64,000 bases of DNA from an uncultured Algibacter sp. (GCF_947495925.1 NZ_CANMAU010000001.1:702550-766549); one strand, 5' to 3'. Shown: positions 16,950-26,772, counted from the first letter of the stretch. Notes: a model not told the origin generated them from the sequence alone. Made by a program: numbers and translations.

Positions 16950-18218
16950 TTACCCTTCACTTTCAGGAGTAATTATATCTTCAGTTAAATCCAAATCCCT
17001 TAAAACAGGATTTTTGAACCCTATAGTCGTTACGGTAATTAACGTTACACATCCACCCAATATAACAGCTAACGGCGCGCCAAATATTTTTGCCGCAATA
17101 CCACTTTCTAAAGCTCCAAGCTCATTTGAAGAACCAACAAACATAGAATTAACTGCACCAACTCGACCGCGCATGTCATCAGGCGTTTTTAATTGCAAAA
17201 TAGTTTGTCGTATGACCATAGAAACTCCATCAAAAATACCCGCAACAAATAGCGCTACTACGCTCAACCAAAACAACTTTGAAGCTCCAAAAATAATCAT
17301 AGCGATACCAAACCCAAATATGGAGATTAACAGTTTTTTGCCCGTGTTTTTAGTTATTGGCAGATAGGTAGTTGCCAACATCGTAAGAATACTTCCTAAC
17401 GAAAGGGAGGCATTTAGTATTCCAAACCCTGTTGGTCCTGCGTCTAAAATATCTTTAGCGAATACCGCAAATATGGCTACGGCGCCTCCAAAAAGCACCG
17501 CAATCATATCTAAAGTTAAAGCGCCTAAGATAACCTTATCATTAAAAACAAATTCGAGACCAACTCTTAGACTTTCTTTTATTGACTCACCTGTTTTGGT
17601 GTTAAGTATGGGCTTATTTTTAATTAAAAACACTAAAACCAAAGCAATAATAACCAATGAAAAAATAACACCAAGGGTTTGGTGTACTCCAATCCAAGCA
17701 ATTAAAAACCCTCCAATTAAAGCACCTGTTACAGACGCTCCTTTCCAGGTGCTACTACTCCATGTAGCTGCATTTGGATAGATATGTTTTGGAACCAATA
17801 AGGCTATTAACGAAAATATGGTCGGCCCAAAAAAGGCCCTCAAAATGCCTCCAAAAAACACAAGGCTATAAATACCGAGTACAATACTTTTTGTACTCCA
17901 AGACAATTCAATACTTTCAGAGGTTAACCAAAACAACCCAAAACTGATTAAAGAAAATAAAGCAATTATTATGGCAAACAGGTTGCGCTTTTCCTTTCTA
18001 TCTACAATATGGCCTGCGAAAGGAGCCATAAAAAAGGCAGGAATAAATTCGCATGCACCAATAATACCTAAGCTTAGTTTATCATTTGTAAGGGAATAGA
18101 CTTGCCATTCTATAACAACAAATTGCATGGACCATCCAAAAACTAAGGCAAATCGTAATAATAAAAAAATATTGAATTCTTTTATTCGCAACGCTGCGTA
18201 TGGGTCGTTCTTCTGCAT
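16950..18218 (-). CDS. MFS transporter (EntS/MFS_3-like)
   Basis: A protein of 422 residues with 12 predicted helices. Typical segments are YSLTNDKLSLGIIGACEFIP, FAGHIVDRKEKRN (the MFS loop 2-3 signature) and QLKTPDDMRGRVGAVNSMFVG. The last motif is characteristic of the MFS_3 group that includes enterobactin exporter EntS. It probably exports a small molecule, identity unknown. Its stop is 2 bp from the recJ start side, so recJ and this gene are likely one transcript. Confidence 0.9.
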   Translation of the reverse strand: MQKNDPYAALRIKEFNIFLLLRFALVFGWSMQFVVIEWQVYSLTNDKLSLGIIGACEFIPAFFMAPFAGHIVDRKEKRNLFAIIIALFSLISFGLFWLTSESIELSWSTKSIVLGIYSLVFFGGILRAFFGPTIFSLIALLVPKHIYPNAATWSSSTWKGASVTGALIGGFLIAWIGVHQTLGVIFSLVIIALVLVFLIKNKPILNTKTGESIKESLRVGLEFVFNDKVILGALTLDMIAVLFGGAVAIFAVFAKDILDAGPTGFGILNASLSLGSILTMLATTYLPITKNTGKKLLISIFGFGIAMIIFGASKLFWLSVVALFVAGIFDGVSMVIRQTILQLKTPDDMRGRVGAVNSMFVGSSNELGALESGIAAKIFGAPLAVILGGCVTLITVTTIGFKNPVLRDLDLTEDIITPESEG

Positions 18219-18220
18219 AT

Positions 18221-19915
18221 CTATGCCTTAATATCTCTTAATTTTAGTTGAAGTGATATATGTCCTTTCCATTCATTTTCGTCAATAGCATAGACTGCTC
18301 TAAATGGCTTTCCTTCTGAAATTAAATCAATTTTATCCCCCATACTAAAACCTATACAAACAAATCTATCTGGCGAATTTGTTTGAGTAGCTGTTAACCT
18401 TAAATGAGTTTTATCGGCCCCAACACATTTACCATAACCTGTATCAACGAGGTTTTCAGACATAAAAACTGGCGTCATATTACTGGGTCCGTAAGGTGCA
18501 AATTGTTTTAAAATTCTATAAAACTTAGGCGTAATATTATTTAAATCAATTTCAGCGTCAATTTTAATTTCTGGGGTCAATAAATTTTTATCAATCGTTT
18601 TTGAAACCTCATCTTCAAAAGCTTGCTTAAAAGCTTCATAGTTTTCTTCTTCAAGTGTTAAGCCTGCTGCGTATTTATGCCCTCCAAACTGTTCGATGTG
18701 TTCCTTACAATTTTCTAAAGCATTGTAAATGTCAAAACCTCTAACCGAGCGTGCCGAAGCTGCCAATTTATTGCCGCTTTTAGTAAAAACTAGCGTAGGT
18801 CTATAATAGGTTTCTATTAGTCTAGAAGCCACAATACCAATAACACCTTTATGCCAATTTTCATGGTAAACAACAGTAGTAAGGCGTTCCTGTTCTTTTT
18901 GGTCTTCAATTTGTTGAAGTGCTTCCTCAGTAATGCGTTTATCTGTTTCACGTCTATCTAAATTATATTCATTTATTTCAGCTGCATAGTTAACTGCCAT
19001 TTCTGGCTCCTCCTCGGTAAGTAAGGTTACCGCGTAATTTCCATGCTTCATACGTCCTGCCGCATTAATCCTTGGCGCGACGATAAACACCACATCGGTA
19101 ATGGTTAACTCCGTTTTTTCAACTTGATCTAAAATAGCTTTAATTCCTGGTCTTGGGTTCGTATTAATAACCATCAATCCAAAATAAGCCAATACCCTAT
19201 TTTCTCCATCTATGGGAACAATATCTGCCCCAACTGCTGTAGCCACCAAATCTAAATAATCCATTAGGTCTTCAGCTGTTTTGCCTTCTTTTAAAGCTAA
19301 TGCCTGAATGAGTTTAAAGCCTACTCCACAGCCACATAATTCTTTATAAGGATACTCACAATCATCTTGTTTTGGATCTAATACAGCAGCTGCATCGGGT
19401 ATATTACCCCCAGGTCTATGATGATCACAAATCACAAAATCAATACCCAAATTTTTTGCATAAGCTATTTTTTCAATAGCTTTTATACCGCAATCTAAGG
19501 CAATAATTAGTGAAAAATCATTCTCTAAGGCAAAGTTTATTCCTTTATAAGAAATACCATAACCCTCATCATATCTATTTGGTATATAAGTATAAACCAA
19601 AGCACCTTTAGTTTTTAAATATGATGACATAAGAGCTACAGACGTTGTCCCATCAACATCATAATCACCATAAACTAAAATATTCTCATTATTTGCAATA
19701 GCCTTTTCAATTCGTGCCACGGCCTTATCCATATCTTTCATTAAGAATGGATCATGTAAATCATCCAAACTAGGTCGAAAAAATTTTTTGGCATCTTCAT
19801 AATCTTCGATACCCCTCTGTACTAACAAAGTAGCCAAAACAGGGTCCACCTGGAGTGCTTCCTGCAAAGTGTCAACTTTATCAGATTGAGGTTTAGGTTT
19901 TAAAGTCCAACGCAT
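18221..19915 (-). CDS. recJ: Single-stranded-DNA-specific exonuclease RecJ
   Basis: A protein of 564 residues, about the family length. The DHH phosphoesterase motifs are VYGDYDVDGTTS, ALDCGIKA and CDHHRPGG, followed by the DHHA1 domain with SARSVRGFDIYNAL and GGHKYAAGLT, and the OB domain near FAPYGPSNMTPVF. RecJ degrades ssDNA 5' to 3' in recombination and mismatch repair. It is cytoplasmic and Mn2+/Mg2+-dependent. It lies upstream of the MFS gene on the same strand. Confidence 0.95.
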   Translation of the reverse strand: MRWTLKPKPQSDKVDTLQEALQVDPVLATLLVQRGIEDYEDAKKFFRPSLDDLHDPFLMKDMDKAVARIEKAIANNENILVYGDYDVDGTTSVALMSSYLKTKGALVYTYIPNRYDEGYGISYKGINFALENDFSLIIALDCGIKAIEKIAYAKNLGIDFVICDHHRPGGNIPDAAAVLDPKQDDCEYPYKELCGCGVGFKLIQALALKEGKTAEDLMDYLDLVATAVGADIVPIDGENRVLAYFGLMVINTNPRPGIKAILDQVEKTELTITDVVFIVAPRINAAGRMKHGNYAVTLLTEEEPEMAVNYAAEINEYNLDRRETDKRITEEALQQIEDQKEQERLTTVVYHENWHKGVIGIVASRLIETYYRPTLVFTKSGNKLAASARSVRGFDIYNALENCKEHIEQFGGHKYAAGLTLEEENYEAFKQAFEDEVSKTIDKNLLTPEIKIDAEIDLNNITPKFYRILKQFAPYGPSNMTPVFMSENLVDTGYGKCVGADKTHLRLTATQTNSPDRFVCIGFSMGDKIDLISEGKPFRAVYAIDENEWKGHISLQLKLRDIKA

Positions 19916-19959
19916 TGAGAGATAGCAATTGATTAAAAATTAATGGATTTTTATTGGGA

Positions 19960-20382
19960 TTATTTCTTATGAAAATGGGTTTCGATTTTTAATTCTGAAA
20001 ATTGACGAAACATTTCCATAACCCCACAATATTTTTCAATAGATAAATCTACCGCCCTTTGGAGTTTTTTTTCGTTCAATTCATTCCCATAAAAGTGAAA
20101 ATGCAAAGCTACTTTATCATAAATTTTAGGATGCTCATCAGTAAGGTTCGCTTCTGCATCTATTTTAAAATCGTCAACTTTTAATTTCATTTTTTTAATT
20201 AATGACGCCACATCTAATCCGGAGCAGCCTGCTAAACCCGATAACATTAAAGCTTTAGGCCTATAACCCTCACTCTTGCCTCCATTTTCTTCTCCTGCAT
20301 CAATAAATAAATTATGCCCAGACGGATTTGTGCTTTCAAACCGCATATCACCCAACCAAGTTGTAGTTACCTCAACTGCCAT
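19960..20382 (-). CDS. OsmC family peroxiredoxin-like protein
   Basis: A protein of 140 residues with two conserved cysteines: one in LSGLAGCSGLDVAS and one in SIEKYCGVMEMF. These form the thiol active site for hydroperoxide reduction in OsmC/Ohr proteins. This subgroup (YhfA-like) is less well characterised than OsmC proper. Cytoplasmic. It diverges from the AhpD-like gene on the other side of a 59-bp spacer, so both may be part of a thiol-stress response. Confidence 0.85.
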   Translation of the reverse strand: MAVEVTTTWLGDMRFESTNPSGHNLFIDAGEENGGKSEGYRPKALMLSGLAGCSGLDVASLIKKMKLKVDDFKIDAEANLTDEHPKIYDKVALHFHFYGNELNEKKLQRAVDLSIEKYCGVMEMFRQFSELKIETHFHKK

Positions 20383-20441
20383 ATGTCTTAATTATTTTTT
20401 GTTAATTGTAGAATCAAAAATACTACTAAAAAAATAAAACG

Positions 20442-21032
20442 ATGCCCTTAGTAACACCATTATCTGCAAATCATGATTTAGAAACGAAAGAACTCGCTGA
20501 ATTTTTTAATGAAACCCTAGGATTTTGTCCTAATTCGGTACTCACCATGCAACGCAGACCCGCGATTAGTAAAGCTTTTATTAATTTAAACAAAGCCGTT
20601 ATGGCCAATGAGGGCAAAGTCACATCGGCTTTAAAACGTATGATTGCCTGGGTATCTAGCAATTCCACAGGCTGTAGGTATTGTCAAGCCCATGCTATTC
20701 GTGCTGCCGAGCGCTATGGAGCGGAACAAGAACAACTAGATAATATTTGGGAATACAGAACACACCCAGCTTTTAATGATGCCGAACGTGTGGCTTTAGA
20801 TTTTAGTTTAGCCGCTTCGCAAGTACCTAATGCCGTAGATGAAAACATCAAAAAACGGTTATACGAACATTGGAATGAAGGCGAAATTGTTGAAATGCTT
20901 GGCGTTATTTCTTTATTTGGATATTTGAACAGGTGGAACGACTCCATGGGAACTTCTATAGAAGATGGTGCTGTTGAAAGTGGAGAACAGTATTTAGGAA
21001 AGCATGGCTGGGAGAAAGGGAAGCATCAATAA
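20442..21032 (+). CDS. Carboxymuconolactone decarboxylase / AhpD-like protein
   Basis: A protein of 196 residues with the AhpD CxxC motif in STGCRYCQAHAIRAAERYG and a later helix VEMLGVISLFGYLNRWNDSM. AhpD-like proteins use the two cysteines and a downstream His as a disulfide reductase active site. No muconolactone pathway genes lie nearby, so a redox role is more likely than ring metabolism. It diverges from OsmC and is followed by the frameshifted lipoprotein gene. Confidence 0.85.
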   Translation: MPLVTPLSANHDLETKELAEFFNETLGFCPNSVLTMQRRPAISKAFINLNKAVMANEGKVTSALKRMIAWVSSNSTGCRYCQAHAIRAAERYGAEQEQLDNIWEYRTHPAFNDAERVALDFSLAASQVPNAVDENIKKRLYEHWNEGEIVEMLGVISLFGYLNRWNDSMGTSIEDGAVESGEQYLGKHGWEKGKHQ

Positions 21033-21054
21033 AATAATCAGACTAATTCTATCT

Positions 21055-21823
21055 ATGAAAAAACTTCTTCAAACAAGCATTTTACTGGTCTTCATTCTTT
21101 GTTTTAATTGTAAAAAAACAGAAAGTTTAGATTTTAAATTAATTCCTCGAAATTTCTATGTAACAAACACTTATAATGGCAAAACCTTTTACCGCGAAAA
21201 TGATGGGGGGGGGCAAGCTTTTAGATGGGTATTATGTTGTTGGAGATAAAGATGTAAAATGGGAAGAATTCAATATTAATAAAGGGTTGCTAAATGGAGA
21301 GTCTTTTGTTTATCATAATAACGGCAATATATTCTCAACCACCCAATATACCAATGGGCGCAAAAACGGAGAAGAAAAATTGTTTTCTCTATCTGGAAAA
21401 CTAAAAACAATAAATACATACAAAAATGGTGTTATGTATGGGAAGAGTTTAAGCTACTTTGAAAGTGGTGAATTATTATCCGAATCTAAAATAAAAAACG
21501 AAATAGTAATAGAGTCTACAACTTATGATATACTTGGTGAAATTTCATCTCAAATGTTCATTGAAGATGGAAAAAAAATCACACAGAATATTATAAGTGG
21601 TAAAATCTTTTCAGAACATATTTCATCCACTTATGACGCTTTTGAAGCAACAAAATTCTACAACGAAGATGGAAGCCTTAAAGTCTTTTTGCAAATGAAA
21701 GACGACGACGACAATTTCTATATTATTGAGCGCAATGAGGAGGGGGACGAAATAAACCGAGTAAACGTTAAAACAAACCCAGAAGGGGTGTTAAAATATC
21801 AACAATATATGGAAGCTTTTTAA
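21055..21823 (+). pseudogene. YwqK-like (MORN-repeat) lipoprotein with frameshift at a G9 tract
   Basis: The frame starting at ATG 21055 encodes a lipoprotein signal (MKKLLQTSILLVFILCFNC) and ~50 residues. It loses register at a run of nine G at 21205-21213 and stops at 21249. The next frame carries the rest of the protein (KLLDGYYVVGDKDVKW, then YHNNGNIFSTTQYTNGRKNG and similar repeats). With eight G the two parts join into one protein of about 255 residues. Repeats of the type NGxxxSxxxYxNGxxxG resemble the YwqK/MORN family. It may be a phase-variable gene, a broken gene or a sequencing error. It ends with a 4-bp convergent overlap with the UDG-like gene. Confidence 0.7.
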
Positions 21824-22389
21824 GTTGCTTTTTTAATACGATCTCTCAGCACCGGCAACACCTCAATCTCAAACCAAGGATTTTTAGTTAGCCAAAATCG
21901 ATTTCTAGGTGAGGGATGTGGCAAGGGCAGATATTTAGGTAAATAGTCTTGAAAATTATCTACTGTTTCAGTTAATGTTCTCTTTGCATCTTTTCCCAAA
22001 TAGTACTTTTGAGCATACATGCCAATTAAAATAACCAGTTCTACGTTATTCAATTCATCAAATAGTGGTTTATGCCATTGTGGGGCACATTCTGGTCGTG
22101 GTGGTAAATCGCCTGTTTTTCCTTTACCGGGATAGCAAAACCCCATAGGGATTATAGCAAATTTTTTCTCATCATAAAAAACTTCATCTGAAACATTTAG
22201 CCATTTTCGCAATTGCTTTCCGCTTGCATCATCCCACGGAATACCTGTCGCATGCACTTTTGTTCCTGGTGCTTGACCTATAATAACAATTTTAGAATCA
22301 GGGTGTGCTGAGACGACTGGTCGTGGACCCAGAACCAGATGCTCTTTGCAAATGGTACATTGCTTTATATTTTCGAGTAAATCTTGCAT
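21820..22389 (-). CDS. Uracil-DNA glycosylase family protein
   Basis: A protein of 189 residues. It opens with IKQCTICKEHLVLGPRPV, a two-Cys motif. The active-site-like segments are IIGQAPGTKVHATGIPWDDASGK and the late LPLPHPSPRN, which match the water-activating and minor-groove loops of UDG-superfamily proteins. Substrate specificity is not assignable, and the family also contains proteins without glycosylase activity. It shares the palindromic TTAA at its 3' end with the upstream convergent gene. Confidence 0.8.
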   Translation of the reverse strand: MQDLLENIKQCTICKEHLVLGPRPVVSAHPDSKIVIIGQAPGTKVHATGIPWDDASGKQLRKWLNVSDEVFYDEKKFAIIPMGFCYPGKGKTGDLPPRPECAPQWHKPLFDELNNVELVILIGMYAQKYYLGKDAKRTLTETVDNFQDYLPKYLPLPHPSPRNRFWLTKNPWFEIEVLPVLRDRIKKAT

Positions 22390-22441
22390 TCAATTAAATG
22401 TTTCCCAATACATAAAATGGGAACAATCCATCCAACAAAGG

Positions 22442-22783
22442 CTACTTTTCCTTTAAAGCCTGGCCTTCAAAACTTAAACCATCAAAACCTGTTTTCATAA
22501 AATTTCTAATATTTTGATGCCCATCTCCATTTGGGTATTGTAATACATCGTCAAAATAAAATTGCCCAAAACACGCTAAGGTTTCTTCTTTTGTAAGCCC
22601 TTGATGTTTTGCAAACGCAAATAATTTACATGAACCCGAATTTTGTCCTTCGGCATTTTCTAAAGCACCGTTTTTAAACGCTGTAGGGGTGAAACTAAAA
22701 TTTGCCTCAATAACAGCCATAGTTTCTGCAAATGCAATTTGCTTTGGGTTTTTATTTAATTTATTCTTGAAAGATTCTATATT
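22442..22783 (-). CDS. HopJ-family protein
   Basis: A protein of 113 residues from the ATG at 22783 (MNIESFKNKL). The HopJ family pattern is visible as IAFAETMAVIEANFSFTPTAF, GSCKLFAFAKHQGLTKEETL and YPNGDGHQNIRNFMKTGF. A 15-codon upstream extension overlaps rsmI and is poorly coding, so I reject it. The family was named after a Pseudomonas effector but occurs in many free-living bacteria without secretion systems. Function is unknown. It lies 13 bp after rsmI. Confidence 0.8.
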   Translation of the reverse strand, partial: NIESFKNKLNKNPKQIAFAETMAVIEANFSFTPTAFKNGALENAEGQNSGSCKLFAFAKHQGLTKEETLACFGQFYFDDVLQYPNGDGHQNIRNFMKTGFDGLSFEGQALKEK

Positions 22784-22796
22784 CATTTTAACGTTT

Positions 22797-23471
22797 TTAT
22801 TTATTTTTTCCGCCAACAATAACAACAATCTCTCCTTTTGGAGGTTTGTTTGTATAATACTCTAAAACTTCTTTGGCGGTTCCTCTTTTGGTTTCCTCAA
22901 ACAACTTGGTTAATTCCCTAGATACTGAAACAGGCCTGTTCTCACCAAAATATTCACAAAAATGTCCCAAGGTTTTCACCAATTTATGTGGGCTTTCATA
23001 AAAAATCATGGTTCTTGTTTCTTCTGCTAATAAAAGTAGTCGAGTTTGGCGTCCTTTTTTTACAGGCAAAAAACCCTCAAAAACAAACTTATCATTTGGG
23101 AAACCTGAATTTACTAATGCTGGCACAAAGGCGGTTGCCCCAGGCAAGCAATCCACTTCAATATTATTTTCGATGCAAGCACGCGACAACAAAAACCCTG
23201 GATCTGAAATGGCAGGCGTTCCTGCATCACTTATTAGTGCCACTTCAATTCCGCTTTTTAATTTTTGTATGATACTTTCAACCGTTTTATGCTCATTATG
23301 CATATGATGGGATTGCATATGTGTTGCAATTTCAAAGTGTTTTAATAATTTTCCAGAAGTACGCGTATCTTCAGCTAAAATTAAATCAACCGTTTTTAAA
23401 ACTTCAATAGCTCTAAATGTAATATCTTTTAAATTCCCTATTGGAGTTGGTACTATATAAAGTTTACTCAT
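22797..23471 (-). CDS. rsmI: 16S rRNA (cytidine(1402)-2'-O)-methyltransferase
   Basis: A protein of 224 residues of the RsmI family. It starts MSKLYIVPTPIGNLKDIT and has the SAM-pocket motif ALISDAGTPAISDPG, PGATAFVPALVNSGFPND, and FYESPHKLVKTL. It 2'-O-methylates C1402 of 16S rRNA in the decoding centre. It is slightly shorter than E. coli RsmI (286) because the C-terminal extension is absent, as is common in Bacteroidota. The HopJ-like gene follows on the same strand. Confidence 0.95.
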   Translation of the reverse strand: MSKLYIVPTPIGNLKDITFRAIEVLKTVDLILAEDTRTSGKLLKHFEIATHMQSHHMHNEHKTVESIIQKLKSGIEVALISDAGTPAISDPGFLLSRACIENNIEVDCLPGATAFVPALVNSGFPNDKFVFEGFLPVKKGRQTRLLLLAEETRTMIFYESPHKLVKTLGHFCEYFGENRPVSVSRELTKLFEETKRGTAKEVLEYYTNKPPKGEIVVIVGGKNK

Positions 23472-23580
23472 GTGTTAGTGATTGGAAGCGGCATCCTTTT
23501 TAAACAAATTAAACTTAATTATTGCGAAGAACCAAAATATGGTAAATTGCATTGTCCTTTGTTCTAACAAAGACGTTTTA

Positions 23581-23629
23581 AAAAGATATAGCGGAAAGCA
23601 CGACCATGCTTTTTTTCGTGGTAACACCC
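23581..23629 (-). repeat. Dispersed intergenic repeat, copy B (partial)
   Basis: On the minus strand it reads GGGTGTTACC, then GTCGTGCTTTCCGCTATATC, matching the left part of copy A (9376-9464). The right part (GCCGCTGCAATCCCTAAC) is missing. It lies between rsmI and the hypothetical gene at 23635. Confidence 0.5.
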
Positions 23630-23634
23630 AAATT

Positions 23635-24375
23635 TTAATTAAACTTTGCTTCTAAAATTTCTAGGAAACGTGTTTCAAACTCTTCTTTTCCCTCCCAATT
23701 ATTGTAGTCGGGTTTCACAACGTCTTGTATAAAGTTAAGCGCATTTTCATGCGTTATAAAAGTGTTTAACTGTGATAAAACTCTATCATAATCTTCACTC
23801 TTTCCTTCAAATAAATGTTTTATAAATGCAATTTTATCATTAAGCCCAATGTTTAAACCGCCTACTTTAAGTTTATCATTCAGCGATTTTTTGTCATTTG
23901 AAGCTCCATTTTGACCTACAACAACAGGCTCAAAAACAGGCATATTTTTAAATGCTGCTGTAATCTCGTCCAAATCTTGTTTTTTAGAAAAGGTATCTGG
24001 AATGGCTTCTTCAAAAACTGTATTAATTTCTTGAGGGCCTTCGGGCATATGCTGAAGCATATCTTTTATTTTAGACATTGCAGATGTGGTAATTTCATGA
24101 CGCTCGGCATCTAAGTTAACGTAAATCTTATCTTCAACTTCAATATTATCGCTCACTTTATTATTAAAGGCCGCACCAAGCATTCCGAAAAAAGAAGAGT
24201 TGTTCCCTATAGTAGGGAAGTCATCTTCAAAGTTTTCATAAGCAAATTTTAGCACAGAAATCTTCTCGTATAATTGGGAAATCTCTGTATGCATTTTTAA
24301 CACATCTTCCTTTCCTTCCAATTTAAGAATTCTATTTGCTATACTAACCAGCTCAGATTCTAACTTCTTCTTCAT
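23635..24375 (-). CDS. Conserved hypothetical protein (flavobacterial)
   Basis: A protein of 246 residues, acidic and without membrane segments. The first ~60 residues are helical and charged (ANRILKLEGKEDVLKMHTEI, then ISVLKFAYENFEDDFP), followed by a low-complexity linker and a C-terminal helical part with IGLNDKIAFIKHLFEGKSED and ALNFIQDVVKPDYNNWEGKE. No known catalytic motif. It has the look of a lineage-specific cytoplasmic protein; the tdk gene diverges from it 108 bp away. Confidence 0.75.
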   Translation of the reverse strand: MKKKLESELVSIANRILKLEGKEDVLKMHTEISQLYEKISVLKFAYENFEDDFPTIGNNSSFFGMLGAAFNNKVSDNIEVEDKIYVNLDAERHEITTSAMSKIKDMLQHMPEGPQEINTVFEEAIPDTFSKKQDLDEITAAFKNMPVFEPVVVGQNGASNDKKSLNDKLKVGGLNIGLNDKIAFIKHLFEGKSEDYDRVLSQLNTFITHENALNFIQDVVKPDYNNWEGKEEFETRFLEILEAKFN

Positions 24376-24483
24376 TGTTTATAATTTTTAAATTATTGCA
24401 GTATAAGATTTTTGTTTTTTAATAAATTTACGCCACCTTTATACGAACGAATAATTGCTTTGTTTTAGTGTTAAAATTACGAA

Positions 24484-25131
24484 ATGTTTCTTGAAAATAC
24501 AGTAAATCATAAAGAACAATTTGGATGGATTGAAGTTATATGCGGATCTATGTTTTCTGGAAAAACCGAAGAACTCATACGCAGACTAAAGCGCGCACAA
24601 ATAGCAAGACAAAAAGTTGAGATTTTTAAACCTGCCGTTGATACCCGTTATAACGAAGAAATGGTAGTATCTCATGACGCCAATGAAATTCGATCTACCC
24701 CTGTTCCTGCCGCCGCAAACATACCTATTTTAGCTGACGGCTGCGATGTTGTTGGTATTGATGAAGCTCAGTTTTTTGATGATGAAATTGTGCGTATTTG
24801 CAATGATTTAGCGAACAAAGGGGTTAGGGTTATTGTAGCAGGTTTAGATATGGATTTTAAAGGTAATCCTTTTGGCCCCATGCCATACTTAATGGCAACA
24901 GCCGAATATGTAACCAAAGTACATGCCGTTTGCACAAGAACAGGAAATTTGGCACAGTATAGCTATAGAAAAAACAAAAGTGACAATATTGTTTTACTTG
25001 GTGAAGTAAATGAATACGAACCTTTAAGTAGAGCTGCTTATTACAAAGCTATGGCCCGCGATAAAGTAAGAAGTATGAAAGTTAATGACGCTGAAGAAAT
25101 AAACTCTAAACCTAAAGATTCTAATGCCTAA
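24484..25131 (+). CDS. tdk: Thymidine kinase
   Basis: A protein of 215 residues. The P-loop is in [19 protein letters not shown], the Walker B region is [11 protein letters not shown], and the substrate lasso region is [14 protein letters not shown]. The C-terminal zinc Cys pattern is reduced compared with E. coli but includes VCTRTGN. It phosphorylates thymidine for salvage. It overlaps alr by 8 bp, so the two genes are coupled. Confidence 0.95.
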   Translation: MFLENTVNHKEQFGWIEVICGSMFSGKTEELIRRLKRAQIARQKVEIFKPAVDTRYNEEMVVSHDANEIRSTPVPAAANIPILADGCDVVGIDEAQFFDDEIVRICNDLANKGVRVIVAGLDMDFKGNPFGPMPYLMATAEYVTKVHAVCTRTGNLAQYSYRKNKSDNIVLLGEVNEYEPLSRAAYYKAMARDKVRSMKVNDAEEINSKPKDSNA

Positions 25132-26230
25132 AGCACAAGAAACCGTGCTTGAAATTGATTTAAAAGCACTTCAAGATAATTTTCAGCATCTAAAATCAAA
25201 ATTAGAACCTCATACCAAATTTTTAGCAGTAGTAAAGGCCTTTGCTTATGGTAGCGACGCCAGTGAAGTTGCTAACTTTTTACAAGATTTAGACGTAGAT
25301 TATTTTGCTGTAGCTTATATTAATGAAGGTATAGCTCTTCGAAATTCTGGTATTACTAAACCTATTTTAGTCTTGCATCCGCAAACGACAAATTTCGAAT
25401 TATTAATTAAACATAACTTAGAACCAAGCCTTTACAACAAAAAAATACTTGTAGAATTTCTAAGTTTGATTTCTGATAAAAAATCTACTGATTATCCCGT
25501 TCATATTAAGTTTAACACAGGTTTAAATCGATTAGGGTTTGGACAAGATGATGTTAAATTTATAGTTGATGAAATCAATAAAAACAATACTGTAAATGTG
25601 AAATCCATATTTTCTCATTTGGCAGCTAGCGAAGATTTAAATGAGACATCATTCTCACTAAACCAGATCGAGACTTTTAAAAAAATAGCAACTCATTTTG
25701 AACATAAAATAGGATACAAACCTATGCTTCATATGTGTAATACTTCTGGGGTTTTAAACTATCCTGAAGCTCATTTCGACATGGTGAGATGTGGTATTGG
25801 TTTATATGGTTTTGGTAATTCTGAAAAAGAAAACCAATTCTTAAAACCTATAGCCACACTAAAAACGGTTATTTCTCAAATTCATCATATCGAAAAAGGG
25901 GCGTCTGTTGGTTATAATCGTGCCTTTAAAAGTGAAAAAACAGTTAAGACAGCAACACTACCTATTGGACATGCTGATGGTATTGGCAGACCGTATGGAA
26001 ATGGTAAAGGTTTTGTAACCATTCGCGGTAAACAAGCACCAACAATTGGTAATGTTTGTATGGATATGATTATGGTTAATATTACCAATATTGATTGTGA
26101 AGAAGGTGATGAAGTCATTGTTTTTGGTAAAGCCCCATCTGCAGAAACGTTAGCCTCTAACGTAAATACAATTTCGTACGAGCTGATAACTTCTATCTCT
26201 CAACGAGTTAAGCGAACCTACCTAAAATAA
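25124..26230 (+). CDS. alr: Alanine racemase
   Basis: A protein of 368 residues with PLP Lys38 in [30 protein letters not shown] in the middle and the catalytic Tyr in [13 protein letters not shown], followed by [15 protein letters not shown] and [10 protein letters not shown]. It interconverts L- and D-alanine for peptidoglycan. It is cytoplasmic. The start overlaps tdk by 8 bp, and the mscL gene follows after a 65-bp spacer carrying a promoter-like element. Confidence 0.95.
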   Translation: MPKAQETVLEIDLKALQDNFQHLKSKLEPHTKFLAVVKAFAYGSDASEVANFLQDLDVDYFAVAYINEGIALRNSGITKPILVLHPQTTNFELLIKHNLEPSLYNKKILVEFLSLISDKKSTDYPVHIKFNTGLNRLGFGQDDVKFIVDEINKNNTVNVKSIFSHLAASEDLNETSFSLNQIETFKKIATHFEHKIGYKPMLHMCNTSGVLNYPEAHFDMVRCGIGLYGFGNSEKENQFLKPIATLKTVISQIHHIEKGASVGYNRAFKSEKTVKTATLPIGHADGIGRPYGNGKGFVTIRGKQAPTIGNVCMDMIMVNITNIDCEEGDEVIVFGKAPSAETLASNVNTISYELITSISQRVKRTYLK

Positions 26231-26259
26231 AAGCATTAACAAATGTTAAAGTTTTTCGT

Positions 26260-26267
26260 TATTTTTG
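26260..26267 (+). promoter_or_regulatory. Candidate minus-7 element for mscL (TATTTTTG)
   Basis: TATTTTTG matches TAnnTTTG, 28 bp before the mscL ATG. The distance is typical for a Bacteroidota promoter. No good minus-33 TTTG is seen, so it is only a candidate. Confidence 0.4.
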
Positions 26268-26295
26268 GAATTCACTAACTAATAAATTTACAATT

Positions 26296-26697
26296 ATGTT
26301 AAAAGAATTTAAAGAGTTTGCCATGAAAGGCAACCTAGTAGACATTGCCGTTGGTTTTGTTATGGGTGCCGCATTCAAAGAAGTGGTTACAGCATTTACT
26401 GGAGGTATTGTATCTCCGCTAATAGGATTAATATTTGATGCAGATTTTAAAGACTTAAAACTGGTTGTAAAAGAAGGTGTTGTAAATGCAGAAGGTGTTA
26501 TTGAAGGTGAAGTTTCGGTATTATGGGGTGCTTTCCTAACCAATGTAATAGACTTTATAATCGTTGCCTTTGTAATGTTCTTAATTGTAAAAGGCGTTAA
26601 TAATATGAAGAAGAAGGAAGAGCCAGCTCCAGAAGCTCCAGCAGGTCCTACTCAAGAGGAATTACTAGGAGAGATTAGAGATTTATTAAAGAAATAA
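26296..26697 (+). CDS. mscL: Large-conductance mechanosensitive channel
   Basis: A protein of 133 residues. MscL signature FKEFAMKGNLVDIAVGFVMG opens the first transmembrane helix, and a second helix (NVIDFIIVAFVMFLIVKGVN) precedes a charged, Lys/Glu-rich C-terminal bundle with APEAPAGPTQEELLGEIRD. It is a homopentameric pore in the inner membrane that opens under osmotic down-shock. Length is normal. Confidence 0.95.
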   Translation: MLKEFKEFAMKGNLVDIAVGFVMGAAFKEVVTAFTGGIVSPLIGLIFDADFKDLKLVVKEGVVNAEGVIEGEVSVLWGAFLTNVIDFIIVAFVMFLIVKGVNNMKKKEEPAPEAPAGPTQEELLGEIRDLLKK

Positions 26698-26735
26698 CTA
26701 TTTGTTAAATAAATAACACCGTGTTATTTGTTGTT

Positions 26736-26772
26736 AAAAAGCCCTTGTTTTAAGAAAATGAGGGCTTTTTTT
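26736..26772 (+). terminator. Rho-independent terminator after mscL
   Basis: A stem AAAAAGCCCT / AGGGCTTTTT with an A-rich loop, followed by a T run. A second, smaller palindrome (AAATAACAC/GTGTTATTT, 26711-26729) precedes it. Confidence 0.75.

Noticed and set aside
17014..17781. Open frames on the plus strand opposite the MFS gene
   Set aside because: They are out-of-frame shadows of a well-supported membrane transporter, with low-complexity products rich in Thr/Pro and no start context.
22442..22828. Type III effector role for HopJ and the longer start
   Set aside because: No type III secretion genes nearby; the upstream 15 codons overlap rsmI, and ATG 22783 gives the normal family start.
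22988..23307. Open frames opposite rsmI
   Set aside because: Antisense shadows of a complete conserved gene.
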